This document shows positions 8,036 to 15,538 of a DNA stretch of 64,000 bases, piece by piece (within the stretch, counting starts at the first letter, position 1; every line of letters starts with the position of its first letter). Source of the stretch: G963556115 sp963675945 (lineage in GTDB: Bacteria > Planctomycetota > SZUA-567); assembly GCA_963675945.1 (NCBI GenBank), contig OY780932.1, positions 2,728,001-2,792,000 on the forward strand, written 5' to 3'. The notes beneath the pieces are model-generated. The model saw only the letters and a list, made by a program, of their open reading frames with translations. It did not search any database and had not been told where the DNA came from. The translations under genes were made by a program, and so were the position numbers.

Positions 8036-8394
8036 ATAAAGATAGAACTTTTATATGTGAAACTATTAGCAATATGCTGGATAACCCTAATCAATATGGT
8101 ATTTACCCCACAACTGAGTGTTATGATAAATTAGAACAATATATTGAGCAAATACGTTGTTCTAGTCACTGGATTAGCGTCGAGGATGTGCTGCCGAAAG
8201 AGGATTCTGTTGTGTTTATATTTTGCCAATGCATTGCTTATGCTGCTAAAGAGGAGAATTCTTTATATGATATGCAAATTGTAGGGACTTACAGGTCGGG
8301 CAATAACAAGTTTACTGCTTGTGTAGATAGCACATTAGACGGATATAAAATAACACACTGGAGACCGCAGTTTGCAGCACCGGAGGATCGATAA
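8032..8394 (+). CDS. Second DUF551-containing phage protein
   Basis: A 120-residue protein whose C-terminal two thirds fit DUF551: SHWISVEDVLPKEDSVV, central strands, and ITHWRPQF near the end. It is a paralogue in layout of the protein at 7323-7817, separated from it by one small gene, which suggests duplication or repeated capture. Function unknown. The ATG overlaps the previous stop. Confidence 0.7.
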   Translation: MNKDRTFICETISNMLDNPNQYGIYPTTECYDKLEQYIEQIRCSSHWISVEDVLPKEDSVVFIFCQCIAYAAKEENSLYDMQIVGTYRSGNNKFTACVDSTLDGYKITHWRPQFAAPEDR

Positions 8395-8395
8395 T

Positions 8396-8677
8396 ATGCG
8401 AGGATTAATAATTAAACAACCGTGGATTGATTATACTTTCAATGGCGAGAAACCATTTGATATCAGAGGACGGGCAGTAAACATCAGAGAGCGCATTTAT
8501 AAAGAGTTGGATTTACACGACGGTGTTGAACTGGAAAGATTGGCATTGGTGTATGAGCCTCATTCTCTTGATCGGATCATCAAGGGATTTCAGAGTATCA
8601 AGGGTTTTATACATAAGGTCAATGGTGATTTCACCGCCTTTTATAGCGATATTAATTTTTACGATTGTGGATTATGA
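8396..8677 (+). CDS. ASCH-domain-like protein
   Basis: The start at 8396 gives MRGLIIKQPWIDYTFNGEKP, which fits the beginning of phage ASCH-domain proteins (a PUA-related RNA-binding fold): a GLIIKQPW strand, then a 'G-K/P-FDIRG' turn. At 93 residues it is short for the family and could be truncated at its C-terminus. The stop shares ATGA with the next gene. Confidence 0.6.
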   Translation: MRGLIIKQPWIDYTFNGEKPFDIRGRAVNIRERIYKELDLHDGVELERLALVYEPHSLDRIIKGFQSIKGFIHKVNGDFTAFYSDINFYDCGL

Positions 8678-8847
8678 ACTTAACCTTGGCAGGATTTAGG
8701 GATGAGATGACTGAAAAGAAATACAAATGTACACAGCTCAATATAACTCTGACAGTGGATGAAGCGAAGCGTCGGCGGTATCTGCCTTGCCACGGGTGTG
8801 TAGTAAAGGAGCGGTGCAAGCTGAAGAAACAGGTAGATAATGGCTGA
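8674..8847 (+). CDS. Small Cys-containing phage protein
   Basis: A 57-residue protein from the ATG at 8674 (ATGA overlap); an internal ATG at 8707 with AGG seven bases upstream would give 46 residues. It has Cys in KYKCTQ, LPCHGC and ERCKLKK, so it may be a small zinc knuckle. The C-terminal half is strongly basic, so nucleic-acid binding is possible. No family assigned. Confidence 0.5.
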   Translation: MNLTLAGFRDEMTEKKYKCTQLNITLTVDEAKRRRYLPCHGCVVKERCKLKKQVDNG

Positions 8848-8861
8848 AAAAGGATACTAAA

Positions 8862-9062
8862 ATGAAAGTTAATTGGCGTAAGTGGAAAGATGAGGAACCT
8901 CAAAATGGCAATGATGACATTATAATTAAGAGTGATGATAAAGTACTAATAATACTGAGCTATAATTTTGATAAATGGATAGTGTCTGGATGTGGGTGTA
9001 ATCCTCCAGAAAATGTTCTTTATGACAGTTCTTGGTGTTATGTCAATGAAGTGATTTGGTAG
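8862..9062 (+). CDS. Small hypothetical phage protein
   Basis: A 66-residue acidic and Trp-rich protein (VNWRKWKDEEP at the start, SSWCYVNEVIW at the end). The layout (opening Trp segment, central strands, closing Trp) resembles a DUF551-like or similar small phage beta-protein, but the match is weak. It has a short spacer after the previous gene and is co-directional. Confidence 0.5.
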   Translation: MKVNWRKWKDEEPQNGNDDIIIKSDDKVLIILSYNFDKWIVSGCGCNPPENVLYDSSWCYVNEVIW

Positions 9063-9091
9063 TAGGAGCAAGTAAGGAGGTGTCAATCAGG

Positions 9092-9379
9092 ATGATATCT
9101 GAAGCTGGACTGCTTGGACTTCTCAAACATATCTTAGAAAGAAAGAGGGTCACGCAGCAGGACAAAGAGCAGGCTCAGAGGTATATCAGTCGCTTTCTTA
9201 AGCAGCAAGAATACGCTGATAGCCTTGATCGATCGTGGCTACGGTTTATGCTGCCAGGGCTTGTCTGTTTATTTGACCAGAAGAGTATCAGGCATAAACA
9301 TAAATGCAAATATCTACAAAGAATTGTCTGTTATAAGCGTAGCCAACAGCATCGGGATGTCATAGAAAAGGATAAATAG
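9092..9379 (+). CDS. Hypothetical helical phage protein
   Basis: The ATG at 9092 is chosen because a strong AAGGAGG lies 11 bases upstream; starts at 9056 or 9080 would place that site inside the gene or too close. About 95 residues, basic and helical (LLGLLKHILERKRVTQQDKE), with no recognised domain. The stop shares a base with the GTG start of the next gene. Confidence 0.5.
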   Translation: MISEAGLLGLLKHILERKRVTQQDKEQAQRYISRFLKQQEYADSLDRSWLRFMLPGLVCLFDQKSIRHKHKCKYLQRIVCYKRSQQHRDVIEKDK

Positions 9380-9648
9380 TGAATGATATGAAGTTTGAAG
9401 ATATGGCGGTTTTGCTTGGGAAGATTTTTACTCATGTTAAAATTCAAGATTCTGGCGGCTATAGATCTATTAGTGCATATGAAATATTTTGGGATAAAGA
9501 GCTTTATTATGGTCAGAGTTTTGGCATTGAGATTGATTTTTATGATGGTTATTGGCGGGTGTGTGGAAGTGTGCCAGTAAGGACAAGAGACCCTCAAAAA
9601 TTACTTAATGTTGCAACCACTATCAGAGATGCTATGGAGTATGATTAA
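9379..9648 (+). CDS. Hypothetical phage protein
   Basis: An 89-residue protein. The GTG at 9379 overlaps the previous TAG and has AAAAGGA upstream. It has strands containing ELYYGQSFGIEIDFYDGYW and a final helix, so a compact alpha/beta fold is likely. No family recognised. The stop overlaps the next ATG at 9648. Confidence 0.55.
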   Translation: MNDMKFEDMAVLLGKIFTHVKIQDSGGYRSISAYEIFWDKELYYGQSFGIEIDFYDGYWRVCGSVPVRTRDPQKLLNVATTIRDAMEYD

Positions 9649-10430
9649 TGAGTCTTACGTATGATGTCTATAACACGCCTCATCTTAAGAATGTTTTTAT
9701 TGAGATTGGTCAACGGGTGAAGCGGGGAGAGCGGTTTGTCTTGCGCTTTGACAAGGTGATTAAGAGGAAGTCACACCGACAACTCAGAAATCTCTTTGGC
9801 AATATTATTACACCTCTCGCGAGATTCCTTTCTGCGGAATATGGTAATAATATAGATGTACAGGCACTTGAGCGGTCTCTTGCAGCTGAGTATAGTGCGC
9901 GGGATGATAATCCGGCAGTAACGTATGGGTTTGATTTTAAAACTATGCAGCCGACAGTAATACCTACAAGGCTTTCTGAGATGAGTGTAGCTCAGGCGGG
10001 TGAGTTTACAGATTGGTGTATAAAGTATATCCGAGAAAAATTTTCTGACCTGTCACTACCGCCCTATATCGACTACCTGTGGATGAATAACCTTACCGAG
10101 AAGAAGATCGAGCAGGTTGTGTGTGAATCAAGGATGTGGCAGGAGAGGGATCGGCAGTATCTTGATTTTGTCAGATGTAAGCCTTGCATAGTCTGCGGCA
10201 GGTCGAGTCAGCGTTGTGAGGCTCATCACCTCAATGATATTACCCTCGGTGGGGGTATGGCCAAGAAGGTTCCTGATTATTATGCCGTACCGTTATGCAG
10301 AGATTGCCACCAGGCATTGCATGACAATGGGACGAATGAGCTTGTAGAGTTGATAGAGCCTGTCCTGCATGGGCATGAATTACGGATATTTTGCAAGATG
10401 TGTTATTATCGGTGGCGGGAGCATTTGTGA
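9648..10430 (+). CDS. NinB-like / Ref-type HNH nuclease fusion
   Basis: A 260-residue protein. The N-terminal part (about 15-150) resembles lambda NinB in layout: an RS/Q-rich 'SHRQLRNLFGNI' segment and 'MSVAQAGEFTDWC' near the end. The C-terminal part is an HNH nuclease of the DUF968/Ref type with C180-x2-C183, H193-H194, KVPDYYAVPLCRDCHQALH and zinc Cys217/Cys220. NinB promotes recombination and Ref-type HNH proteins cut DNA, so a single-strand-linked recombination nuclease is likely. Both halves are family inferences; the HNH part is the surer one. Confidence 0.7.
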   Translation: MSLTYDVYNTPHLKNVFIEIGQRVKRGERFVLRFDKVIKRKSHRQLRNLFGNIITPLARFLSAEYGNNIDVQALERSLAAEYSARDDNPAVTYGFDFKTMQPTVIPTRLSEMSVAQAGEFTDWCIKYIREKFSDLSLPPYIDYLWMNNLTEKKIEQVVCESRMWQERDRQYLDFVRCKPCIVCGRSSQRCEAHHLNDITLGGGMAKKVPDYYAVPLCRDCHQALHDNGTNELVELIEPVLHGHELRIFCKMCYYRWREHL

Positions 10431-10912
10431 TGGTTGTGATAAAGCAGAAAGAAGACATACCGTTAAAGAAATTGACGGCGCTGGAGGTAGAAAGTCCGTT
10501 ATATTCGTATTTTAATTTTACCAGAAACGTTATCGTGCCTAATTATTATATCCAATGTGGGTATGAGTGTGATTTAGTGATTATGTCGAAGGCAGGTTAT
10601 GTGACTGAGGTAGAGATCAAGGTCAGTAAAAGTGATTTGGTTGCGGATCTGAAAAAGAAGCATGGGCATGAAAGTAGGAAAATCAAGTATTTATATTTTG
10701 CTATGCCTGATTATCTGGAGGGGTGTATCGAACTAATACCGGAAAGAGCCGGGGTGCTCCTGATTGATCAGAGAGGTATGGTTAGCTTGGTAAGATCACC
10801 GATAGAGAATAAGTGTTGTTGTAAGTTAAATGAAAATGAACGAGATGACTTACTACGTTGTGGCGTTATGCGGATTGCGGGGCTCAAGATGGATCTGGAA
10901 AGAGCCAGATAA
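10430..10912 (+). CDS. MmcB-like / restriction-endonuclease-fold protein
   Basis: The ATG at 10430 overlaps the previous TGA and gives 160 residues. The core reads 'CDLVIMSKAGYVTEVEIKVS' and then KSDLVADLKKKHGH. The Asp, E-x-K and a further Lys/Asp spacing is the PD-(D/E)XK nuclease pattern seen in MmcB-like and phage nuclease-fold proteins. It follows an HNH protein, so a joint DNA processing role is plausible. No activity can be proven from sequence. Confidence 0.6.
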   Translation: MVVIKQKEDIPLKKLTALEVESPLYSYFNFTRNVIVPNYYIQCGYECDLVIMSKAGYVTEVEIKVSKSDLVADLKKKHGHESRKIKYLYFAMPDYLEGCIELIPERAGVLLIDQRGMVSLVRSPIENKCCCKLNENERDDLLRCGVMRIAGLKMDLERAR

Positions 10913-10950
10913 GGTCATTGAGACATTTGATAAGAAAGTGGGAGAAAAGA

Positions 10951-11025
10951 ATGCTTATTAAAGTTGCCAGCAGACTAGTTAAAATGCCTGAATTAGATGG
11001 CATTGTTTATGACCAGAGGTTATGA
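10951..11025 (+). CDS. Possible 24-residue leader peptide
   Basis: An ATG with GGGAGAAAAG at good spacing opens a frame encoding MLIKVASRLVKMPELDGIVY plus four more residues, ending in TGA. It lies just before two strong RNA folds and may be a leader peptide or a small gene. The good ribosome-binding site is the main support. Confidence 0.4.
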   Translation: MLIKVASRLVKMPELDGIVYDQRL

Positions 11026-11040
11026 CTATATTTTGTGTGT

Positions 11041-11095
11041 GGCAGACATGACGTTATCCAATACTGTCGGGGTAGAAGATAACAGAATGTCTGCC
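11041..11095 (+). ncRNA. Long hairpin, first part of a structured RNA region
   Basis: GGCAGACAT (11041-11049) pairs perfectly with ATGTCTGCC (11087-11095). Inside, after a GAC/AGA internal loop, GTTATC (11053-11058) pairs with GATAAC (11078-11083). The apical loop is 19 nt. The loop contains CTGTC, which could also pair with GACAG at 11115-11119, so a switch between folds is possible. No gene overlaps it. Class unknown; the known riboswitch families I can recall do not match. Confidence 0.6.
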
Positions 11096-11111
11096 GATTC
11101 TCTTTAAAAGT

Positions 11112-11180
11112 GCTGACAGTAAGAGAAGTGTGGTACCACTCCTCTTATCCGGAAGACAAGGTTTAACCGGATTTGTCAGC
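11112..11180 (+). ncRNA. Three-way-junction RNA upstream of the ParB-methylase gene
   Basis: GCTGACA (11112-11118) pairs with TGTCAGC (11174-11180), closing two arms. Arm 1 pairs TAAGAG-A-AGTG (11120-11130) with CACT-C-CTCTTA (11137-11147), one mismatch. Arm 2 pairs TCCGG (11148-11152) with CCGGA (11167-11171). It ends 44 bases before the methylase ATG. It is not a tRNA (69 nt, no anticodon or T arm) and lacks the hammerhead core. It may be a cis-regulator or a small phage RNA. Confidence 0.6.
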
Positions 11181-11224
11181 AATATGTTGATCGACAATTA
11201 GACAAGGAGAAGTTTAATGTATAT

Positions 11225-12439
11225 ATGGAAATTGTTGTAAAAAATATTACCGAGGTAATACCCTATGCTAATAACCCAAGAGATTTTACTGAGACTTTAG
11301 AGCCTTTAAAGAACAGTATAGAGCGTTTTGGTTTCAGGCAGCCAATTGTTATTGATAAATCAGGTGTTGTAGTTATCGGACATGCCAGGTTGCAGGCAGC
11401 AAAAGAATTGGGTTATACAGAAGTTCCGGTACACATCGCTGGCAATCTTACAGCTAAACAGATCAAATCACTCCGTCTGGCTGATAATAAAATTGGCGAA
11501 ATAGCGGATTGGGATCTGAGTAAGCTCGCTGCTGAAGTAGAGGAATTGAAGTTTGATGTAGATCTGACCATGTTGGGTTTTATCGATGATGAGCTTGATA
11601 GTCTCCTGGATAATCTTGATTCCGCACATCAGGATGAAGATAGTATCCCGGAGGTTGATAGTAAGATCCCTTCAAGCAAACGCGGGATGATTTACCGACT
11701 TGGAGATCACTGCGTTGCTTGTGGTGATAATACAGACACTCTTTTGATTGGTCGTTTAATGAATGGTTCGGCAGCGAGTCTGCTCCTTACAGATCCGCCG
11801 TATGGGGTTTCGTATACAGGATGTAAAAAGGGGCATGTCAGGTCTGCAATTGCCAATGACGAAAAACAGGGTAGTGAGCTTGAATCATTTCTCAGTGATT
11901 CATTTGCTGTGGCCGCTGGGCAGCTTGCAGACTCGGCAAATTTTTATATCTGGTTTGCGTCCTCGCAGTCGGTAGCGTTTTATAATGCCTGTGCAGGTAA
12001 TGCTTTATTGGTAAAGGCACAGCTTGTCTGGGTTAAGAATCATTTTACTTTATCCTTCAGTGATTATAAGCAGCAGTTTGAGCCATGTCTGTATGGCTGG
12101 CTGGGGAAGAAACATAAGTTTTACGGCGAAAAGAATGCCTCAACCGTCCTACGCGCTGATAAGCCGCAGGTAAGTACTGAGCATCCGACGATGAAGCCTG
12201 TGGAGCTCTTCAGACAATTGATATATAATAGTAGCAAGCGGGGGGATATTGTTCTTGATATCTTTGCAGGATCCGGCACTACGGTAATCGCTTGCGAACA
12301 GACAGCTCGCAAGGCACGGGTAATTGAATATGAACCAAAATACGTTGATGTAATTCGTAAACGCTGGGCTGAGTTTAGGTATGGAAAAGGCTGCGATTGG
12401 GAGTCTTTTACGCCGATTTATAATGATATTGTTGATTAA
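11225..12439 (+). CDS. ParB-domain / DNA N4-N6 methyltransferase fusion
   Basis: A 404-residue fusion. The N-terminal ParB/sulfiredoxin-like domain (about 1-105) contains IGHARLQAAKELG and LRLADNKI. The C-terminal methylase has DPPYGVSY (190-197) before HPTMKPVELF (about 321) and DIFAGSGTTVIACE (about 343), the beta-class order of motifs. Such fusions are common in phages and modify adenine or cytosine-N4. The start at 11225 is preferred; AAGGAG lies about 12 bases upstream. It is the fourth methylase-type gene of this phage and is preceded by the structured RNA region. Confidence 0.88.
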   Translation: MEIVVKNITEVIPYANNPRDFTETLEPLKNSIERFGFRQPIVIDKSGVVVIGHARLQAAKELGYTEVPVHIAGNLTAKQIKSLRLADNKIGEIADWDLSKLAAEVEELKFDVDLTMLGFIDDELDSLLDNLDSAHQDEDSIPEVDSKIPSSKRGMIYRLGDHCVACGDNTDTLLIGRLMNGSAASLLLTDPPYGVSYTGCKKGHVRSAIANDEKQGSELESFLSDSFAVAAGQLADSANFYIWFASSQSVAFYNACAGNALLVKAQLVWVKNHFTLSFSDYKQQFEPCLYGWLGKKHKFYGEKNASTVLRADKPQVSTEHPTMKPVELFRQLIYNSSKRGDIVLDIFAGSGTTVIACEQTARKARVIEYEPKYVDVIRKRWAEFRYGKGCDWESFTPIYNDIVD

Positions 12440-12453
12440 GGTGTAGTTTTCTG

Positions 12454-12481
12454 TTGCGATTATATGTGAAGCATATATACT
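12454..12481 (+). promoter_or_regulatory. Candidate sigma70-type promoter
   Basis: TTGCGA (12454-12459), a 16-base spacer and TATACT (12476-12481) lie in the gap before the zinc-ribbon membrane gene. The -10 box matches five of six consensus bases and the -35 box four. It would give this gene a transcript of its own. Confidence 0.4.
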
Positions 12482-12542
12482 TGATAAGTCAGTATGTAAT
12501 AAGGATATGATAATGATTTGGGATAGAGGAGGTTGTCAAGCG

Positions 12543-13694
12543 ATGGAAGATAAATTGATTTGTCCAAAGTGCAAAGCAGAGTTGAGTAGCGATGATAAAT
12601 TCTGTCGAAATTGCGGAGAGAAGATCCCTGAGGTGGCTGATGCAGCCTCAAGCGGGGATGTCGATAAAGGTGCTATAAATGATGAGGTTATCATGGATAA
12701 TAGCGTCAGTGAAAATACAGCCAAAGTGAGCACCATTGACTTCAAGTGTGAGCACTGCGGTAAAATGATCCGGACTAAAGACCGCAATGCTAAGAAGATT
12801 ATCGAGTGCCCTAACTGCGGTAAGGAGGTCAAGGTACCATTTGACGCCAAAGGTTGCGGCATCAGTTGCCTGGTTCTTATTATTTTAAGCTTAGTTCTGA
12901 GCTTTCTTTTGTGGCTATTTTTTGGGGGCGATGAGAAAGAGAGCAGTACAGAGATCAATACTGCCGTCAGTGAAAAAGGCGACACATTGGCCAAGTCATA
13001 CCCTGGCAAGTATAAGAATACCGACATAACCGCGGAGTTGAGCAGATCACGTGAGAAGATTACCGGTTCGCCTGATTATCAGACGTCTTTTACCAAAGGC
13101 ACCGCCACTGTTATTCTGAAAGAACCGGTCTACATGAATGATCTGGCATATATGAGTGCTGCGTATATCAAGCTTTTTAGCAGAGATGATAAAGTTGATA
13201 GAGTTTATATAAACTTTTATCTTCCGGGCATGAATATTAATGAGACTACGTGGGCAACAGCAGCATATCATAAAGATACTCCAGAGTCGTTTACGCTTTC
13301 TCGCCCCTATTGGGATAGCGGAAAGTATATTCTGGATGATGTGGCGTGGGAAGGGTGGGGAAAGCGGAGCGAGAAAGAAATTCAAGCTGATAATTATATT
13401 GCTTCTGGAATGCTCTTAAAGAAGCATTATCAGGCATATTCCGAGTATATGAAGTTAAAAGATAAAATTAATGCACCAGACCTATTTCAAATAATCAGTG
13501 ATAAATATGCTATTGACTTCAATCCAGCGAATTATGAAAAGAATAATGTCGAGTCTGCCAAGAGGCTGAATAAAGAATTTGGCGGTGAATTAGTGAAGGA
13601 GGAGGATATCCGTTATGAAGACGGAAAGTATGCGGATATGGACATCATCGAAGCGTATAACTTATTACCCGCCTATACGTATGGATATAAATAA
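12543..13694 (+). CDS. Double zinc-ribbon membrane protein with large C-terminal domain
   Basis: The ATG at 12543 follows GAGGAGG at good spacing. The 383-residue protein has two zinc ribbons (Cys7/10/21/24 and Cys69/72/89/92), one membrane helix (about 107-127, LVLIILSLVLSFLLWLFF) and a C-terminal domain of about 255 residues with no recognised family. The N-terminus is probably cytoplasmic and the C-terminal part periplasmic. Its position between the ParB-methylase and terminase genes, with its own candidate promoter, is typical of a cargo (moron) gene; superinfection exclusion is one possible role but is inference. Confidence 0.65.
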   Translation: MEDKLICPKCKAELSSDDKFCRNCGEKIPEVADAASSGDVDKGAINDEVIMDNSVSENTAKVSTIDFKCEHCGKMIRTKDRNAKKIIECPNCGKEVKVPFDAKGCGISCLVLIILSLVLSFLLWLFFGGDEKESSTEINTAVSEKGDTLAKSYPGKYKNTDITAELSRSREKITGSPDYQTSFTKGTATVILKEPVYMNDLAYMSAAYIKLFSRDDKVDRVYINFYLPGMNINETTWATAAYHKDTPESFTLSRPYWDSGKYILDDVAWEGWGKRSEKEIQADNYIASGMLLKKHYQAYSEYMKLKDKINAPDLFQIISDKYAIDFNPANYEKNNVESAKRLNKEFGGELVKEEDIRYEDGKYADMDIIEAYNLLPAYTYGYK

Positions 13695-13700
13695 TTAATA

Positions 13701-14267
13701 ATGGCTACTAGGAAGATTTCAACGCAAGCAGTCAAAAAAGCGACAAAGAAGAAGACCACTAAAAAGGCTGCTAAGAAGAAAACTGCTAAGAGAGCATCTA
13801 AAAAGGTATCTGCACGGTCAACCGGTCGTACAGCCAAAAAGAATGCAAGAAAAGCTCCTGCAAAACCGGTTCAAAAAGAGTCGGAGTCTCCAGCAGTTGA
13901 AGATGATGCCAAGATGGGCCGTCCTACAGTCATGACCGACGCGGTGTTGGGAAAATTACGTGCACTCTTTACTATCGGCGTCAGTGATGATCTTGCTTGT
14001 GAGGTAGTGGGGATCCATCGGGATAGCCTGTACTCATATCAAAAAGAGCACCCTGAATTTCTGGAAGAGAAAAAGTTGCTCAAGCAGAACCCCATTATTT
14101 CTGCCAGGAAGAATGTGGTTGCGGCCATAAAAAGGGGTGATATGCATACCACCAGGTGGTTTTTGGAGAGACGCTGCAAGGAGGAATTTGGTAAGACCGT
14201 TGATGTCACCTCTGGCGGTGAAAAGCTTACTGGACTTTCTATTGGTTTCGTGGATGATGTGGACTGA
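13701..14267 (+). CDS. Terminase small subunit with histone-H1-like tail
   Basis: A 188-residue protein. Residues 1-65 are Lys/Ala/Thr-rich (KKATKKKTTKKAAKKKTAK), like histone H1 or the tail of some bacterial nucleoid proteins. Residues 70-120 hold the small-terminase helix-turn-helix (MGRPTVMTDAV..., EVVGIHRDSLYSYQKEHPEF). The C-terminal helix is AIKRGDMHTTRWFLERR. It lies two bases before the large terminase, as expected. The tail is unusual for a terminase and probably adds non-specific DNA affinity. Confidence 0.85.
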   Translation: MATRKISTQAVKKATKKKTTKKAAKKKTAKRASKKVSARSTGRTAKKNARKAPAKPVQKESESPAVEDDAKMGRPTVMTDAVLGKLRALFTIGVSDDLACEVVGIHRDSLYSYQKEHPEFLEEKKLLKQNPIISARKNVVAAIKRGDMHTTRWFLERRCKEEFGKTVDVTSGGEKLTGLSIGFVDDVD

Positions 14268-14269
14268 AA

Positions 14270-15520
14270 ATGGGCAAAGTCACAGATATTGAATTGCCTG
14301 GATGGGCAAAAAAACTTTTTGCGGCACTTGAGTCAGATGATATCCGACGCATAGTTATTTACGGCGGGAGAGGTGGCGGTAAGTCGTGGACTGTTGCCAC
14401 TGTAATGCTTGTCTTTGCATTGGAGCAGCAGAAACGTATTCTTTGTGTGCGTGAGGTACAGCGTTCAATCAGCGATAGTGTCAAAAAACTGCTTGACGAT
14501 ACTATCGCCCGTTATGAATTACACCCTAATCTGGTCAGTAATAAACAGGGGATTCGTACCGACGTCGGTAGTGAGTTTATCTTTGCCGGCATGCAGGCAT
14601 CGACCGAACAGACAATTAAATCTCTTGAGGGCGCAGATTATTGCTGGTTTGAAGAGGCTCAGACAATGAGCAGGTCTAGTCGTGATCTTTTAGAGCCTAC
14701 TATCAGAAAACCCGGAAGTAAACTGATTTATACTTTCAACCCTCGTCTTAAGACAGACCCGATTTATGAGGATTATGTCCTTAAGGAACGTTCAGATACT
14801 GTTGTAATTAAAGTCAATTATTACGATAATCCCTGGTTCAAAAAGACAGCCCTTGTTGCGGATATGGAGTGGGATCGTGAGAATCGACCTGACGTCTATC
14901 AGCATATTTGGGAGGGGTATCCGGTTGTAAATACCGATGCGCAGGTATTCAAAGACTGCTGGGAGCTTGGTGAGATTCCGAAAAAACCAGAAGATACGCC
15001 GTATTATCACGGACTTGACTGGGGCTTTGCCCGTGATCCGCTCGCTGTAATTAGGGCATGGATTGATCATGAGAACAGGATCATCTATATCGATCAGGCA
15101 GTCGGCAAGGTCGGGGTGGAGATTGTCGATACCGCTGATTTTCTTTTAAAAATACCTACGACTACTGATCATGTTATTCGCGCTGACAGTGCCAGACCGG
15201 AGATGATCTCTCATCTGAAGAATGCAACTCTGCACAATGGCGACAAAATTTGCTTTAGGGTTAGGCCGGTCGAGAAGGGGAAAGGTAGCGTTGAGACTGG
15301 CATCAGCTATCTGAAAAGTTTCAAAATTATCATTGCACCCGAACTTAAGGATGTGCATAATGAGTTTGTCTTTTATTCGTATAAAGTTGATAAAAGATCA
15401 GGTGATATCCTGCCACAGATTGTGGATGCGCATAATCATTTTATTGATGCGTTACGTTACGCATTGGAACCGCTCATCAAAGCGAAGAATCCCGACAACT
15501 TCGTGATAGAGGTATGTTAA
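14270..15520 (+). CDS. terL: Terminase large subunit
   Basis: The ATP-driven DNA packaging motor and nuclease. Walker A is YGGRGGGKSWT (31-41) and Walker B/catalytic Glu is DYCWFEEAQ (123-131). The C-terminal nuclease domain starts at about 247 (HGLDWGFARDPLAVIRAW) and includes the later acidic residues in HNHFIDALRYALE. At 416 residues it has the normal length for PBSX/Terminase_3 proteins. One copy of the palindrome ACCGACGTCGGT lies inside the gene at 14558-14569. Confidence 0.95.
   Translation: MGKVTDIELPGWAKKLFAALESDDIRRIVIYGGRGGGKSWTVATVMLVFALEQQKRILCVREVQRSISDSVKKLLDDTIARYELHPNLVSNKQGIRTDVGSEFIFAGMQASTEQTIKSLEGADYCWFEEAQTMSRSSRDLLEPTIRKPGSKLIYTFNPRLKTDPIYEDYVLKERSDTVVIKVNYYDNPWFKKTALVADMEWDRENRPDVYQHIWEGYPVVNTDAQVFKDCWELGEIPKKPEDTPYYHGLDWGFARDPLAVIRAWIDHENRIIYIDQAVGKVGVEIVDTADFLLKIPTTTDHVIRADSARPEMISHLKNATLHNGDKICFRVRPVEKGKGSVETGISYLKSFKIIIAPELKDVHNEFVFYSYKVDKRSGDILPQIVDAHNHFIDALRYALEPLIKAKNPDNFVIEVC
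14557..14570. repeat. Palindrome TACCGACGTCGGTA, copy 2
   Basis: A perfect 14-bp palindrome inside terL, read there as Thr-Asp-Val-Gly. It shares the 12-bp core with the copies at 938, 25112 and 26403. Confidence 0.8.
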
Positions 15521-15538
15521 TCATGGGATTCTACAATA

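Noticed and set aside
11112..11180. tRNA or hammerhead ribozyme
   Set aside because: The 7-bp closing stem resembles an acceptor, but there is no anticodon arm or T-loop, and the hammerhead core bases are absent.
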